From Candidatus Chlorohelix allophototropha (lineage in GTDB: Bacteria > Chloroflexota > Chloroflexia > Chloroheliales > Chloroheliaceae): DNA of 64,000 nucleotides. The notes below the pieces were generated by a model. That model saw only the letters and a list, made by a program, of their open reading frames with translations, searched no databases and was not told the origin of the DNA. How positions within the stretch are numbered: the stretch's first letter is position 1; every line of letters begins with the position of its first letter. Positions 18,785-27,787 of the stretch are shown here, piece by piece. The DNA lies in the NCBI RefSeq assembly GCF_030389965.1, contig NZ_CP128400.1:1-64000 (forward strand), given 5' to 3'. A program made the position numbers and the translations under genes.

Positions 18785-19660
18785 ATGAGTAAGTCAAAAT
18801 TAGACGATATATCGCCAAATCCTGAACGCGGCAGCGGCAAACCCGCTGCTGCTACCTCTGCCTTTTCCGCAGGCAGGCGTGCCAATGTTGGAGTTGCTTC
18901 CGATTTAGTTGAGATAGCCGACCGCGAAAGCGTTTATGTATGGGATTTGCCTGTACGTATAACCCATTGGGTTAACGTTATAACCATCGGTATCCTATCA
19001 GTTACGGGCTTTTACATTCAAGACCCTTTCATGAATACCAAAGGCATCGCCGCTGACAACTACCTGATGGGTAATGTGCGTTTTGTGCATTTCTTCGTGG
19101 CTTTTATCTTTACGGCGAATGTGTTATTCCGCATTTATTGGTCGTTTGCCGGTACCAAATATGCGAAGTGGCATCAGTTCCTGCCCATTACCCACCAGCG
19201 GCGGTCTAGCCTCTTGCGGGTGATAGGCTATTATATGTTCTTGCGGAAAGAACCGCCTGCAATGGTGGGACATAACCCATTGGCTGGCTTGATGTACACC
19301 CTGATTCATGTGTTTTTTGTGATTCAGATTATCACCGGCTTTGCCCTATATTCTTTACCATTTAGCGGTGGCTTCTGGCCCTTCGCGTTTGGCTGGTTGA
19401 ATGTGCTGTTGGGGATTCCAGTCGTGCGGTTAGTACACACGATCTCTATGTTCTTGATACTCGGTTTCGTTATACAGCATATTTATAGCGCGGTGTTGCT
19501 GGAAATTGAGGAGCGTAGCGGGTTATTGGGCAGTATTGTAACCGGTTATAAATCTCTGACCATCAGTCACATTAAAGAGTCCCGCCCCGAAACTGCGCCC
19601 GATGTTCCTTCGGAAAAAGCAGGGCTGAAAACGAAAGGCAAACGGCAGAATGGCAGTTGA
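18785..19660 (+). CDS. hyaC: Hydrogenase cytochrome b subunit
   Basis: Membrane di-heme cytochrome b that accepts electrons from the small subunit and hands them to the quinone pool. 291 residues. A ~45-residue soluble N-terminus precedes VYVWDLPVRITHWVNV, the typical entry into helix 1; four to five membrane helices follow with candidate heme His residues in RITHWVN, RFVHFFVAF, LVHTISMF and VIQHIYSAV. AGGAGGG lies before the ATG. The gene follows the large subunit by 19 bases and overlaps the protease gene by 11 bases. The soluble N- and C-terminal tails (Pro/Lys-rich end) are longer than in E. coli HyaC. Confidence 0.9.
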   Translation: MSKSKLDDISPNPERGSGKPAAATSAFSAGRRANVGVASDLVEIADRESVYVWDLPVRITHWVNVITIGILSVTGFYIQDPFMNTKGIAADNYLMGNVRFVHFFVAFIFTANVLFRIYWSFAGTKYAKWHQFLPITHQRRSSLLRVIGYYMFLRKEPPAMVGHNPLAGLMYTLIHVFFVIQIITGFALYSLPFSGGFWPFAFGWLNVLLGIPVVRLVHTISMFLILGFVIQHIYSAVLLEIEERSGLLGSIVTGYKSLTISHIKESRPETAPDVPSEKAGLKTKGKRQNGS

Positions 19661-20159
19661 GTCACCATTATCCGGAACTGAACTTGCAGTTGTAGTGTTG
19701 GGATTAGGCAATTTACTACGGCGCGACGAAGGGTTGGGTATCCGGGCGCTTCAACGCTTAGAAGAGCGTTACCAGCTACCAGATACTCTCCAACTGGTGG
19801 ATGGTGGTACGTTGGGACTGGATCTAATATGCTATCTGGAGAATGCGCCACGTCTGTTAGTGTTGGACGCGGCGCTTACCGAAGGTCCACCCGGAACACT
19901 TACCAGATTGATCGGAGAAGACGTTCCAATCTTTTTTAGTAAGCGCACTTCTATGCATGAGGTTGGTCTGGCTGACATGCTGGCGGTTACTCGCTTGCGT
20001 GGTACAGAGCCGGGCGAATTGGTAGTGCTTGGCATGCAGCCAGACATTATTGAACTGGGTTGGGAACTCTCGGATGTGGTGGAAGCACACCTAGATAACT
20101 TGGTTGACGCTGCCATTGCCGAATTGGAAAGGTGGGGAGTCGTAATAACCCAGAAATAA
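19650..20159 (+). CDS. hyaD: Hydrogenase maturation endopeptidase (HyaD/HybD family)
   Basis: Nickel-dependent checkpoint protease that trims the C-terminus of the large subunit, 169 residues. It shows GLGNLLRRDEGLG with Glu27, LLVLDAA with Asp73 and TSMHEVGL with His103, equivalent to the Ni-binding Glu16, Asp62 and His93 of E. coli HybD. Its ATG lies inside the end of the cytochrome gene (11-base overlap), implying translational coupling. The presence of the partner cleavage site in the large subunit fits. It closes the operon; a strong terminator follows about 55 bases later. Confidence 0.93.
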   Translation: MAVESPLSGTELAVVVLGLGNLLRRDEGLGIRALQRLEERYQLPDTLQLVDGGTLGLDLICYLENAPRLLVLDAALTEGPPGTLTRLIGEDVPIFFSKRTSMHEVGLADMLAVTRLRGTEPGELVVLGMQPDIIELGWELSDVVEAHLDNLVDAAIAELERWGVVITQK

Positions 20160-20213
20160 ACCTAGATTTGGATACAAGATTTTGAGTGGAAGCGGATGCG
20201 ACTCTACATGGAT

Positions 20214-20248
20214 AAGAACAAGTTAGCCTTCAAAGCCTTGTTCTTTTT
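20214..20248 (+). terminator. Terminator of the hydrogenase operon
   Basis: Stem AAGAACAAG (20214-20222) / CTTGTTCTT (20237-20245), 9 bp, loop of 14, then TTT. It is nested in an outer inverted repeat (GGATGCGA near 20193 and TCGCATCC near 20265), so the folded region is larger than a simple terminator. Confidence 0.75.
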
Positions 20249-20321
20249 CTGTGAGACTCGCATCCACAATCACGTCTTGCCTAGAATAACTTTGTGAAAT
20301 TAATCTGCAATTCTTAAGCTG

Positions 20322-20963
20322 TTATTTTGTTTTAGTTTCGTCAATGGCTTTTTGAGATTGCACTGCAAGGTTATCGCCCGATGGTGCAAGCTTAATCACC
20401 TTTTGCCATTGTTCAATAGCTTTAGCAGGGTCATCCGCTTTGAGGGCATAGCCATATACGTAAAGTGCTAGTGTATTGTCGGGTTCCTCATCCAGATATT
20501 TCTTCAGTTCAGTTTGTGCTTCTTTCGTATTTTGATTATAGAAATAGGAAAACCCCAATCCCAGTTGCGCCTTCAACCGATCGGCTTTTGAAATGGTTGC
20601 ATTGGGCTGTCCTGCCACCTGAACCGCTTTGCTATAATTGGTAATCGAACCAGCAAACTCACGGCAACCGTACTCGAAATCGGCATATTTCAATTGGGCT
20701 GTAAAATCGGTGGGGTTAGCAGTAACTGGATCGAGTACCACTCCACGTTTGGCTGCATCGGCGCAATCACCCACCGGCTGCGGCTTGAAGCTGCCACCCA
20801 TTAAACGCCATACGCCATAACCGAGCGTAAAGAGTATTATTCCTGCCAGCAGTATTATCCAGAAGTATTTCCAAAAAGATGGTTTGTTGTACTCAACTAT
20901 TTCAGGAATATCCCGACCGCGGGTTACAGTGCCGGGTTTTGGGGGTTTTTGTCTAGTTGCCAT
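20322..20963 (-). CDS. Membrane-anchored TPR protein
   Basis: A 213-residue protein with a basic Pro-rich N-terminal tail, one membrane helix (about 31-53, FWIILLAGIILFTLGYGVW) and a C-terminal region of three or more TPR helices (AQLGLGFSYFYNQNTKEAQTEL; ALYVYGYALKADDPAKAIEQW). The topology suggests a scaffold with the TPR part outside the cytoplasm. No enzyme motif. It is the last gene of a probable run nth, PfpI-like gene, TPR gene on the minus strand, 55 bases after the PfpI-like gene, with only a weak ribosome site (GAGAG). Function not recognisable from sequence. Confidence 0.75.
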   Translation of the reverse strand: MATRQKPPKPGTVTRGRDIPEIVEYNKPSFWKYFWIILLAGIILFTLGYGVWRLMGGSFKPQPVGDCADAAKRGVVLDPVTANPTDFTAQLKYADFEYGCREFAGSITNYSKAVQVAGQPNATISKADRLKAQLGLGFSYFYNQNTKEAQTELKKYLDEEPDNTLALYVYGYALKADDPAKAIEQWQKVIKLAPSGDNLAVQSQKAIDETKTK

Positions 20964-21018
20964 GTGTATTTTTCTCTCATAAAAATAGGGGTATATGTTT
21001 TTACCCCACTAAAAATGG

Positions 21019-21555
21019 TTATACGCCTGCCGGAACCTGTATTAGCGCGGCAATTACTTCGCGACAAAAAGCGGGTAGGTCGTCAGGCTGGCGGCTGGTT
21101 ATAAGATTGCCATCTCGCACCACTTCTTCATCCACCCACTGCGCACCTGCATGTACCAAATCGGCTTTAATGCTGAAAAAGCTGGTAGCACGTTTGCCTT
21201 GTAGTACGTCTGCTGAGCAGAGCATCCATGGACCGTGACAAATTGCCGCTACTACCTTGCCCTGTTCCGTTATAGCCTTTACCAGTTGCACCATTGCGGC
21301 GTTGCGTCGCATATAGTCGGGCGAGAAACCACCCGGTACTATCAGCGCATCAAAGTCAGCGGCGGTAACTTCAGCGGCAGCTTTATCGCTTTTAACCGGA
21401 TAGCCTAACTTACTGGCGTAGGTTTTGCCAGCTTCAGGCGCAACTACTATCACCTCCGCGCCCGCTTCTTTGAAACGGTAGAGGGGATACCACAGTTCCA
21501 CTTCCTGATAAAGCTGTTCTGCCAATATCGCGATTTTCTTGCCGTGCAGTTCCAT
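21019..21555 (-). CDS. DJ-1/PfpI family protein (YhbO/PfpI type)
   Basis: A 178-residue member of the DJ-1/ThiJ/PfpI superfamily, which includes glutamine amidotransferase-fold proteases, glyoxalases/deglycases and general stress proteins. The nucleophile elbow AAICHGPWML holds Cys106-His107, and a conserved acidic position lies in the N-terminal segment EQLYQEVELWYP. FDALIVPGGFSPDYMR and the C-terminal ITSRQPDDLPAF are typical of the PfpI/YhbO branch. GGAGAG is six bases before the ATG. It follows nth by 20 bases, an arrangement suggesting co-expression with base-damage repair (inference). Precise substrate cannot be inferred. Confidence 0.9.
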   Translation of the reverse strand: MELHGKKIAILAEQLYQEVELWYPLYRFKEAGAEVIVVAPEAGKTYASKLGYPVKSDKAAAEVTAADFDALIVPGGFSPDYMRRNAAMVQLVKAITEQGKVVAAICHGPWMLCSADVLQGKRATSFFSIKADLVHAGAQWVDEEVVRDGNLITSRQPDDLPAFCREVIAALIQVPAGV

Positions 21556-21575
21556 TTACTACTCTCCTTTATAAA

Positions 21576-22250
21576 CTACTTCAGATTCAAGATTTGCCTT
21601 CCGGTAGGGCAATCAGGGGCTAAAGTACATTGCTCGCACAAGGGTTTGCGGGCGTTACAAACTCGCCGCCCGTGCCAAATGAGCCGATGCGAAACCATTG
21701 CCCATTCCTCACGGGGCGAAATGTGCATTAAATCTTGTTCGATTTTCTCTGGGGTAATCTGACTGGATAAGCCGATACGAGCCACTAATCGTATTACATG
21801 GGTATCAACCGGAATACCCTCGTTTTTGCCTAGCGCATTGCCTAACACCACATTGGCGGTCTTCCGTGCTACTCCCGGCAAGCGAATGAGTTCTGCCATG
21901 GTATCGGGAACCTGACCACTGAAATCCTGTACCAACATTTTGCTCATACCTAGCAAGCTGCGTGCTTTATTGCGATAGAAACCGCAACTTCTGATAATAC
22001 TTTCAAGTTCTTCGGGTTGCGCTTCTGAGAGGGCTTGCGGATTTGGGTAGTTCGCAAAGAGGGCAGGGGTGGTCATATTTACACGTTCATCGGTACATTG
22101 CGCCGAGAGAATAGTAGCTGCAAGCAATTGGAAAGCGTTTTGGTAGTTCAATTCGCAATGTGCGTTGGGGTACAGCGTCACCAAACGAGGGTAGATTATA
22201 TCAAATTGGCTCTTTATCTGTGAAAAATATTCCTGTTCTACCTCTTCCAC
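21576..22250 (-). CDS. nth: Endonuclease III
   Basis: DNA glycosylase/AP lyase that removes oxidised pyrimidines. 224 residues. Catalytic Lys130 is in the helix-hairpin-helix LPGVARKTANVV and the Asp is Asp149 in PVDTHV. The [4Fe-4S] loop is complete with Cys198-X6-Cys205-X2-Cys208-X5-Cys214. The GTG start at 22250 is supported by AGGAG ten bases upstream. An extended -10 (TGTTATAAT, minus strand, 22318-22310) lies about 60 bases upstream. It heads the nth, PfpI, TPR gene run. Confidence 0.95.
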   Translation of the reverse strand: MEEVEQEYFSQIKSQFDIIYPRLVTLYPNAHCELNYQNAFQLLAATILSAQCTDERVNMTTPALFANYPNPQALSEAQPEELESIIRSCGFYRNKARSLLGMSKMLVQDFSGQVPDTMAELIRLPGVARKTANVVLGNALGKNEGIPVDTHVIRLVARIGLSSQITPEKIEQDLMHISPREEWAMVSHRLIWHGRRVCNARKPLCEQCTLAPDCPTGRQILNLK

Positions 22251-22610
22251 CCCTGTAAGCTCTCCTGCATTATGATTCCGACTGTTGGCAATACTACCTC
22301 TTCCGCTGAATTATAACACGCTAAGCTAGGTCTAAGCTCGAGTTTATACATTTTAGCGAGGAAAAAGGATCAAAATAGCTTGAGGAGGGCAAGTGCATTG
22401 CTGTCTGTAGTAAAATTTGTTCACCAAAACACTTTTACCACAGAAGAAACTCGCTGCATTTGCCCGATTCAATTATAGCAATTTTCCTTTATTTCAACCC
22501 TTATGCTCATCTCCTATGAAAATCTAATCCCCTTCTATTCCGTTATGTCCAAAACGGGTTGAGTTCCTAATGAAGCTAATTTCCATTGCAGTGAAACTAA
22601 ATTCCAAAAA
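22251..22610. other. 360-bp gap between nth and the acyl-CoA synthetase gene
   Basis: Holds the probable extended -10 of nth (TGTTATAAT on the minus strand at 22318-22310). Otherwise AT-rich with no convincing ORF, hairpin with T-tail or repeat; the synthetase terminator, if any, is not obvious here. Confidence 0.4.
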
Positions 22611-24554
22611 TTACACCAGTCTCTTGATTGCTTCCACCGCTGTCGGATTCTCCAATGCAGAAAGGTCACCGGGATTTTGCCCGCTGTACACCCGCCTTAT
22701 TACTCGGCGCATCACTTTGGCGTTGCGAGTTTTGGGCAGTTCTTTGACGGTATGGACTTTGCCGGGGCGGAAGGCTTTTCCCAATCTCTCCTCAATCAGG
22801 TTCGAGATAGTTTTTGGCAAGTTTCTGAGCGTTTCCTCATCTATACCGGGTCGTGGGATGACAAAGACCACCAATTCTTCGCCCTTCTGTGGGTGTGGCA
22901 CTCCCACCGCTGCCGTTTCTGCCACTGCCGGGTGTTCTGCCACAATCGCTTCTACTTCAGCCGGACCGAGACGCTTACCCGCAATTTTCAGGGTATCATC
23001 GGAACGCCCTAGAATGAAGAAATGACCATCGCTGTCATGGAAGCACAAATCGCCATGCACCCATTTGTCGGGAAAACGCTCCCAGTAGGTTTCAAGATAG
23101 CGTTGCGGTTCGCCCCAGAAACTGCGGGTTTGCCCTACGAACGCTTCTAGGATTGCCAATTCACCAACCTGATTTCTAACTGGGTTGCCCAAATCATCCA
23201 GCACCGCCACTTTTAAGCCGGGAAGCGCAGAATTAAAACCAGCTACCTTTATAGGGCGATAGATTACATTTCCCACAATGCCGCCGGAAATTTCGGTTCC
23301 ACCAGAATAATTGATGATAGGGCGTTTGCCTTCCCCGAACACGTTGAAAAACCACTCGAATGATTCGGGATCCCATAGTTCGCCGGAGGACATCAGGGTG
23401 CGGAGACTGTTGCGGTCAAATTGCACTTCCTCAGCATGCGTAATCATCCCGCGTATGAGCGTGGGCGTACCGCCAAAATGAGTAACCTTATGTTTCTCGA
23501 TGATATTTCCAAGCCTGCCCCAGTTTGGGAAATCGGGCGCTCCTTCGTAGAGTACCACCGTTGCACCTAGCATCAAGCCCGCGCCAATGACCAGTGGTCC
23601 CACCATCCAGCCCATATCGGTAATCCAGAAAAGGCACTCACCCTCGCGTAAATCGAAAAGCTGTGCCACGTCCTGCGTAGATTTCAACGGAAAGCCGGTA
23701 TGGGTATGAATCATCCCCTTTGGTTTTCCGGTAGTGCCGGAAGTGTAAATTATTAGATAGGGGTCGTTTGAATCCATTGGCTCGATTTGGGCGGGCTTTA
23801 CCACTTGCGCCATCAAATCATCCCAGAAAAGGTCACGCCCCTCCTTTATCGGAACGTCCAGACCCAACCGTCTCACAATAACGATTTTTTCCAGCCCGGT
23901 ATATTCACGGGTAACTTCTTCCAATAGCGCGTGCGTCTGAACCTGTCGCCCCCTTCGATAGAAGCCGTCCACCGTCACCAGAATCTTTGCCTCCGAATCG
24001 CTCAGGCGCGAAACAATCGCTTCAGTGCCAAAGCCTGAGAACATAGGAACCATAATTGCGCCAATAGCCGGACCCGCCAGAAATGCTACCACCGTTTCGG
24101 GCATCATCGGCATCAGGATACCGACCCTATCACCTTTTTGTACGCCCAACGAGTGTAATACCGCTGCAAAATTCATCACTTCGCGTTCTAACTCCGCGTA
24201 AGTAAGGCTGCGATTTTCCTCGTTCTCGCCTTCCCATGCTAGCGCTACTCTTTCCCGACTTTCGGGTTTGTGCGCCCAACGTAAAGCATTGTGCGTAAAA
24301 TTGAATTTGCCTCCCAGAAACCAATCGGGAAAAGGCTTGCCCTTGCTTAAATTTACGAATTGGCGATAGGGTTCAAACCATTCGATGCCGAGTAACTCCA
24401 GCGTTTTTTGCCAAAACTGTTCCGGCTGTTCTACCGAAAACTCATATAAAGCATCGTAGGAATCCAACCCTAACGCTAGCATCAGCTTTTCCAGATGCGA
24501 ACCTTTGGTGTATTCTTCGGTAGGTGTCCAAACCACTGCCCCTTCGGTAAACAT
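22611..24554 (-). CDS. AMP-forming acyl-CoA synthetase (acetyl-CoA synthetase-like)
   Basis: Activates a carboxylate as acyl-AMP and transfers it to CoA. 647 residues, with an N-terminal ACAS_N-type region before the AMP-binding domain. The nucleotide loop YTSGTTGKPKG lies near 268-278, the INYSGGTEISGG motif and WVHGDLCFHDSDGHFFILGRSDD hinge follow in order, and the C-terminal catalytic Lys is in TRNAKVMRR near 613. The architecture is that of acetyl-/propionyl-/acetoacetyl-CoA synthetases; I cannot fix the acyl chain. AGGAGG lies six bases before the ATG. A thiolase gene is encoded 2 kb upstream, so a shared short-chain acyl-CoA role is possible. Confidence 0.88.
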   Translation of the reverse strand: MFTEGAVVWTPTEEYTKGSHLEKLMLALGLDSYDALYEFSVEQPEQFWQKTLELLGIEWFEPYRQFVNLSKGKPFPDWFLGGKFNFTHNALRWAHKPESRERVALAWEGENEENRSLTYAELEREVMNFAAVLHSLGVQKGDRVGILMPMMPETVVAFLAGPAIGAIMVPMFSGFGTEAIVSRLSDSEAKILVTVDGFYRRGRQVQTHALLEEVTREYTGLEKIVIVRRLGLDVPIKEGRDLFWDDLMAQVVKPAQIEPMDSNDPYLIIYTSGTTGKPKGMIHTHTGFPLKSTQDVAQLFDLREGECLFWITDMGWMVGPLVIGAGLMLGATVVLYEGAPDFPNWGRLGNIIEKHKVTHFGGTPTLIRGMITHAEEVQFDRNSLRTLMSSGELWDPESFEWFFNVFGEGKRPIINYSGGTEISGGIVGNVIYRPIKVAGFNSALPGLKVAVLDDLGNPVRNQVGELAILEAFVGQTRSFWGEPQRYLETYWERFPDKWVHGDLCFHDSDGHFFILGRSDDTLKIAGKRLGPAEVEAIVAEHPAVAETAAVGVPHPQKGEELVVFVIPRPGIDEETLRNLPKTISNLIEERLGKAFRPGKVHTVKELPKTRNAKVMRRVIRRVYSGQNPGDLSALENPTAVEAIKRLV

Positions 24555-24615
24555 TCTTTCCCTCCTGCCAGCAACCCCTATTTACTTTACATAAGTTATT
24601 ATCAGAAAATAGAAG

Positions 24616-24643
24616 GCAGGTACAAACAATTGCTTGTACCTGC
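24616..24643 (-). terminator. Terminator after argS
   Basis: Perfect 10-bp stem GCAGGTACAA / TTGTACCTGC (24616-24625, 24634-24643), 8-base loop, followed on the minus strand by CTTCTATTTTC. It lies between the argS stop and the next gene. Confidence 0.7.
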
Positions 24644-24685
24644 TCAAATTATTTTGTTTGCCCCATCGCAATATTCGAATAAAAA

Positions 24686-26422
24686 CTACATGCGTTCTGG
24701 GGCTTTGATGCCGAGCAAAGCCAGACCGTTACGGAGATTGGTTGCTACTGCTGCCACCAGCCCCAATCTTGCTGCCCGCAATTCGGGACTAGCCGCTTCT
24801 AGAACCGGAATTTCATGATAGAATCGGGCAAATTCACGCGCTAACCCGTATGTCCACTCTGCGATAAGGGCGGGTAGAAATTCCAAGCCAGCGCGCTTTA
24901 CCACTTGGGGGAACCGGGCTAACTGCTTGACCACTGCCTGTTCTTCGGAACTGGCAAGTATTTTATAATCGGCATTCTGCGGTGTTTCACCAGCTTTACG
25001 CAAGATAGAGCAACAACGCGCATGAGTGTATTGGATATAGGGTGCGCTATTGCCATCGAATGCCAGCATTTTATCCCAATCGAAGCGAATATCGCGACCG
25101 GGGTCTTGATACAGGTCGTTAAAGATTACCGCGCCCACGCTAATAATTTGGCTGGCGTATTCCTGCTCATCTGCGGTCAGGTCGGTTTTTCCTTCGGCTA
25201 TCTTCTCGGCAATTACGGCGCGAGCGCGTTCCAATGCTTCATCCAGCACCTCGTCAAGGAAGATAGCAGTACCACGCCGCATAGAAAAGCGTTGTCCTTG
25301 TGCATCGGTGATTTTCCCGAATGGAATATGTACTGAGCGTTCGGCAATTTCGGTGTAGCCCATCAGCCTGACGGTTTCAAAAACCTGTTGGAAATGTAGC
25401 TTTTGCTCCTGTCCTACCACATAGATATTACGGTCGGGCTGGTATTCGCGCCAGCGATAGATACAGGTGGCAATGTCGCGGGTCTGGTAAAGAGTTGCGC
25501 CATCCTGTTTACGCAAAAGATAGCTTGGCAGCTTTTCATCGAAACCTACCGAGATTGCCCCGGATGGCTCTACTTTGGCAACGCCTTTATCCTGCGCTTC
25601 CTTCACCACTTCATCCAGCATTGGTTCGTAAAAACTTTCGCCATGCTGTAAATCAAAGGTGACTCCCAAGCGAGCGTAAGTTTTGGCAAACTCTAGCAAG
25701 GTTATATCAACCATCCACTTCCACAATTCACGCGCCTTTACATCCCCTTCTTCCAGACGGCGAAACCAATCGCGGGCAAGGTCGCGTAGTTTGGGGTCTT
25801 CTTCGGAGGCTTTGTGGAATCGGGCATAAATTTCAACCAGTTCCTCTATGGGGTTCTCGTTTATCTTTTCCGACCAGCCCCACAAATCATGTGCTGCCAG
25901 CAAACTGCCGAATTGTGTACCCCAATCGCCCAGATGGTTATCGGCAATAACGTTATACCCTAGAAATTTCAGGATCTTGCGAATGGAGTTGCCTATAACG
26001 GTTGAGCGCAAATGCCCTACGTGCATTTTGCGGGCAATATTGGGCGAAGAAAAGTCGATAGTAAGTGTTTGTCCTGCGCCGCTATCTCCCTTCCCGTAAT
26101 CTTCGCCAAGCTTTAGCACTTCAGATAGCACATCTGTTGTAAAGTTGCTTGGGTTTACGCTGATATTTACGAAGGGACCGGCTGCTTCAACCTTACCTAT
26201 CAATGCATCGGCGGGAATTTGGACTGCCCCTGCGAGTTTTGCCGCGAACTCAGCCGGATTATTTATTCCTGCCGCACGGGCAGCTTGAAAGCATGGGAAA
26301 GCTAGGTCGGCAGGTATATTCGGCTTGGGGTCGGTTAGCGTAACTGCATCAGCCTTTACCAGACCGGTTGCCGCCAGTAATTCGGCGCACTGTACCCGCA
26401 AGCGTTCAAGGGCATATTCCAT
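24686..26422 (-). CDS. argS: Arginyl-tRNA synthetase
   Basis: Charges tRNA-Arg. The class I signature HVGH is at residues 134-137 (SSPNIARKMHVGHLRS). The KMSKS loop is the degenerate FSMRRGTA typical of ArgRS. The C-terminal DALR-type anticodon-binding domain ends in GIKAPERM, the family's normal terminus. I use the ATG at 26422 (578 residues), preceded by AAAGG at seven bases, rather than the ATG at 26455, which adds eleven residues and has no ribosome site. The gene stands alone, with terminators on both sides. Confidence 0.95.
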   Translation of the reverse strand: MEYALERLRVQCAELLAATGLVKADAVTLTDPKPNIPADLAFPCFQAARAAGINNPAEFAAKLAGAVQIPADALIGKVEAAGPFVNISVNPSNFTTDVLSEVLKLGEDYGKGDSGAGQTLTIDFSSPNIARKMHVGHLRSTVIGNSIRKILKFLGYNVIADNHLGDWGTQFGSLLAAHDLWGWSEKINENPIEELVEIYARFHKASEEDPKLRDLARDWFRRLEEGDVKARELWKWMVDITLLEFAKTYARLGVTFDLQHGESFYEPMLDEVVKEAQDKGVAKVEPSGAISVGFDEKLPSYLLRKQDGATLYQTRDIATCIYRWREYQPDRNIYVVGQEQKLHFQQVFETVRLMGYTEIAERSVHIPFGKITDAQGQRFSMRRGTAIFLDEVLDEALERARAVIAEKIAEGKTDLTADEQEYASQIISVGAVIFNDLYQDPGRDIRFDWDKMLAFDGNSAPYIQYTHARCCSILRKAGETPQNADYKILASSEEQAVVKQLARFPQVVKRAGLEFLPALIAEWTYGLAREFARFYHEIPVLEAASPELRAARLGLVAAVATNLRNGLALLGIKAPERM

Positions 26423-26550
26423 CGAGAAACCTTTCTGAAGGACATATCCCGGCATACCGGGACAAGATCAAGAGCTAATAATTAACCCGAATATTATAAC
26501 ACTTTGATGGCTAATTTGAACCTGTCTTATTTATACTTTAAAATATAAAA

Positions 26551-26575
26551 GCCTCTTTCTTAACCTGAAAGAGGC
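26551..26575 (-). terminator. Terminator after the thiolase gene
   Basis: Perfect 9-bp stem GCCTCTTTC / GAAAGAGGC with 7-base loop; on the minus strand it is followed by TTTTATATTTT. Textbook intrinsic terminator 19 bases past the thiolase stop. Confidence 0.9.
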
Positions 26576-26593
26576 ATAAACGTAGCAATGGCT

Positions 26594-27763
26594 TTAGAGA
26601 CGTTCGATAATGGTGGTAGTCGCCATCCCGCCCCCGCAACACATGGTTTGCAAGCCAAAACGCCCGCCGCTGAACTCCAGTTCGTGTAACAGCGTGGTCA
26701 TCAGGCGCGCGCCACTTGCGCCAAGCGGGTGACCAAGCGCAATCGCCCCACCGTTCACATTGACTTTAGACATATCAGGATTGTGTTCTTTTGCCCATGC
26801 CAGCACTACCGGTGCAAAAGCCTCGTTGATTTCCACCCGGTCTATGTCACTCAGTAATAAACCGGCTTTATTCAGGGCGCGGCGTGTTCCTTCAATCGGA
26901 CCGGTCAGCATCATAGTTGGGTCGCTGCCTACCACGTCCTGTGCTATGATTGCAGCCCGTGGGTGTAAACCTAACTCCAACGCTTTTTGTCGGCTCATCA
27001 CTAACACTGCTGCCGCCCCATCGCTGATCTGACTACTGTTTCCGGCGGTAATCTTGCCATCGGTTCGGAAAGCGGTTTTCAAATTTGCTAACGTTTCAAA
27101 GGTGGTATCAGGACGAATACCTTCATCGGTATCCATAACCTCGCCGTCAATAGTTAAAGGCAAAATTTGGCTTTTGAAACGACCTTCAGCGGTAGCAACT
27201 GCTGCCCGGCGATGGCTTTCCACACTGAAGCGGTCTAGTTCTTCCCGGCTCAAATTCCATTTCTGGCACAATAATTCGGCAGAAAGACCTTGTGGTATCA
27301 TTTCATAAAGCTTCATAAGTTCAGGCGAGAAGGGATACCCAACGCCATCCGGCAAGGGCTTGCCCGTACCAACACTGCTACCCATTGGCACCCGGCTCAT
27401 AGATTCAACCCCGGCAGCCACTACAATATCGTTATAACCGCTCATTACCATGCTAGCAGCTAGATGAATTGCCTGCTGACTACTGCCGCATTGAAAATCA
27501 AGAGTGGTTGCCGGAACGCCAATCGGGAAACCTGCCATTAATGTGGCATTACGCGCTATATTGAAAGCTTGTTCACCAACTTGCGAGACACAGCCCATAA
27601 AGACCTGATCTACCATGCTTGCCTGAATTCCGGCGCGTTGCACCACTTCGCGCAAAGCTGCGGCAGCAAGGTTAGTGGTATGGGTATTTTTTAGTTTGCC
27701 GTTACGTCTACCTAGGGGGGTTCGAACGGCTGCTACAATTACAGGCTGTCTTTCTTTGTCCAT
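26594..27763 (-). CDS. Thiolase (acetyl-CoA C-acyltransferase)
   Basis: Condenses or cleaves acyl-CoAs. 389 residues, normal for thiolases. The acyl-accepting Cys92 is in DFQCGSSQQA, the catalytic His in GGAIALGHPLGASG and the second Cys in CCGGGMATTT. Either biosynthetic (acetoacetyl-CoA) or degradative use is possible; no other beta-oxidation gene is nearby. AGGAGG is eight bases before the ATG. It lies 24 bases downstream of the AlaX-like gene on the same strand and is closed by a strong terminator, so the two form an operon. Confidence 0.92.
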   Translation of the reverse strand: MDKERQPVIVAAVRTPLGRRNGKLKNTHTTNLAAAALREVVQRAGIQASMVDQVFMGCVSQVGEQAFNIARNATLMAGFPIGVPATTLDFQCGSSQQAIHLAASMVMSGYNDIVVAAGVESMSRVPMGSSVGTGKPLPDGVGYPFSPELMKLYEMIPQGLSAELLCQKWNLSREELDRFSVESHRRAAVATAEGRFKSQILPLTIDGEVMDTDEGIRPDTTFETLANLKTAFRTDGKITAGNSSQISDGAAAVLVMSRQKALELGLHPRAAIIAQDVVGSDPTMMLTGPIEGTRRALNKAGLLLSDIDRVEINEAFAPVVLAWAKEHNPDMSKVNVNGGAIALGHPLGASGARLMTTLLHELEFSGGRFGLQTMCCGGGMATTTIIERL

Positions 27764-27787
27764 CGGATACGCCTCCTTGCGTGATAT

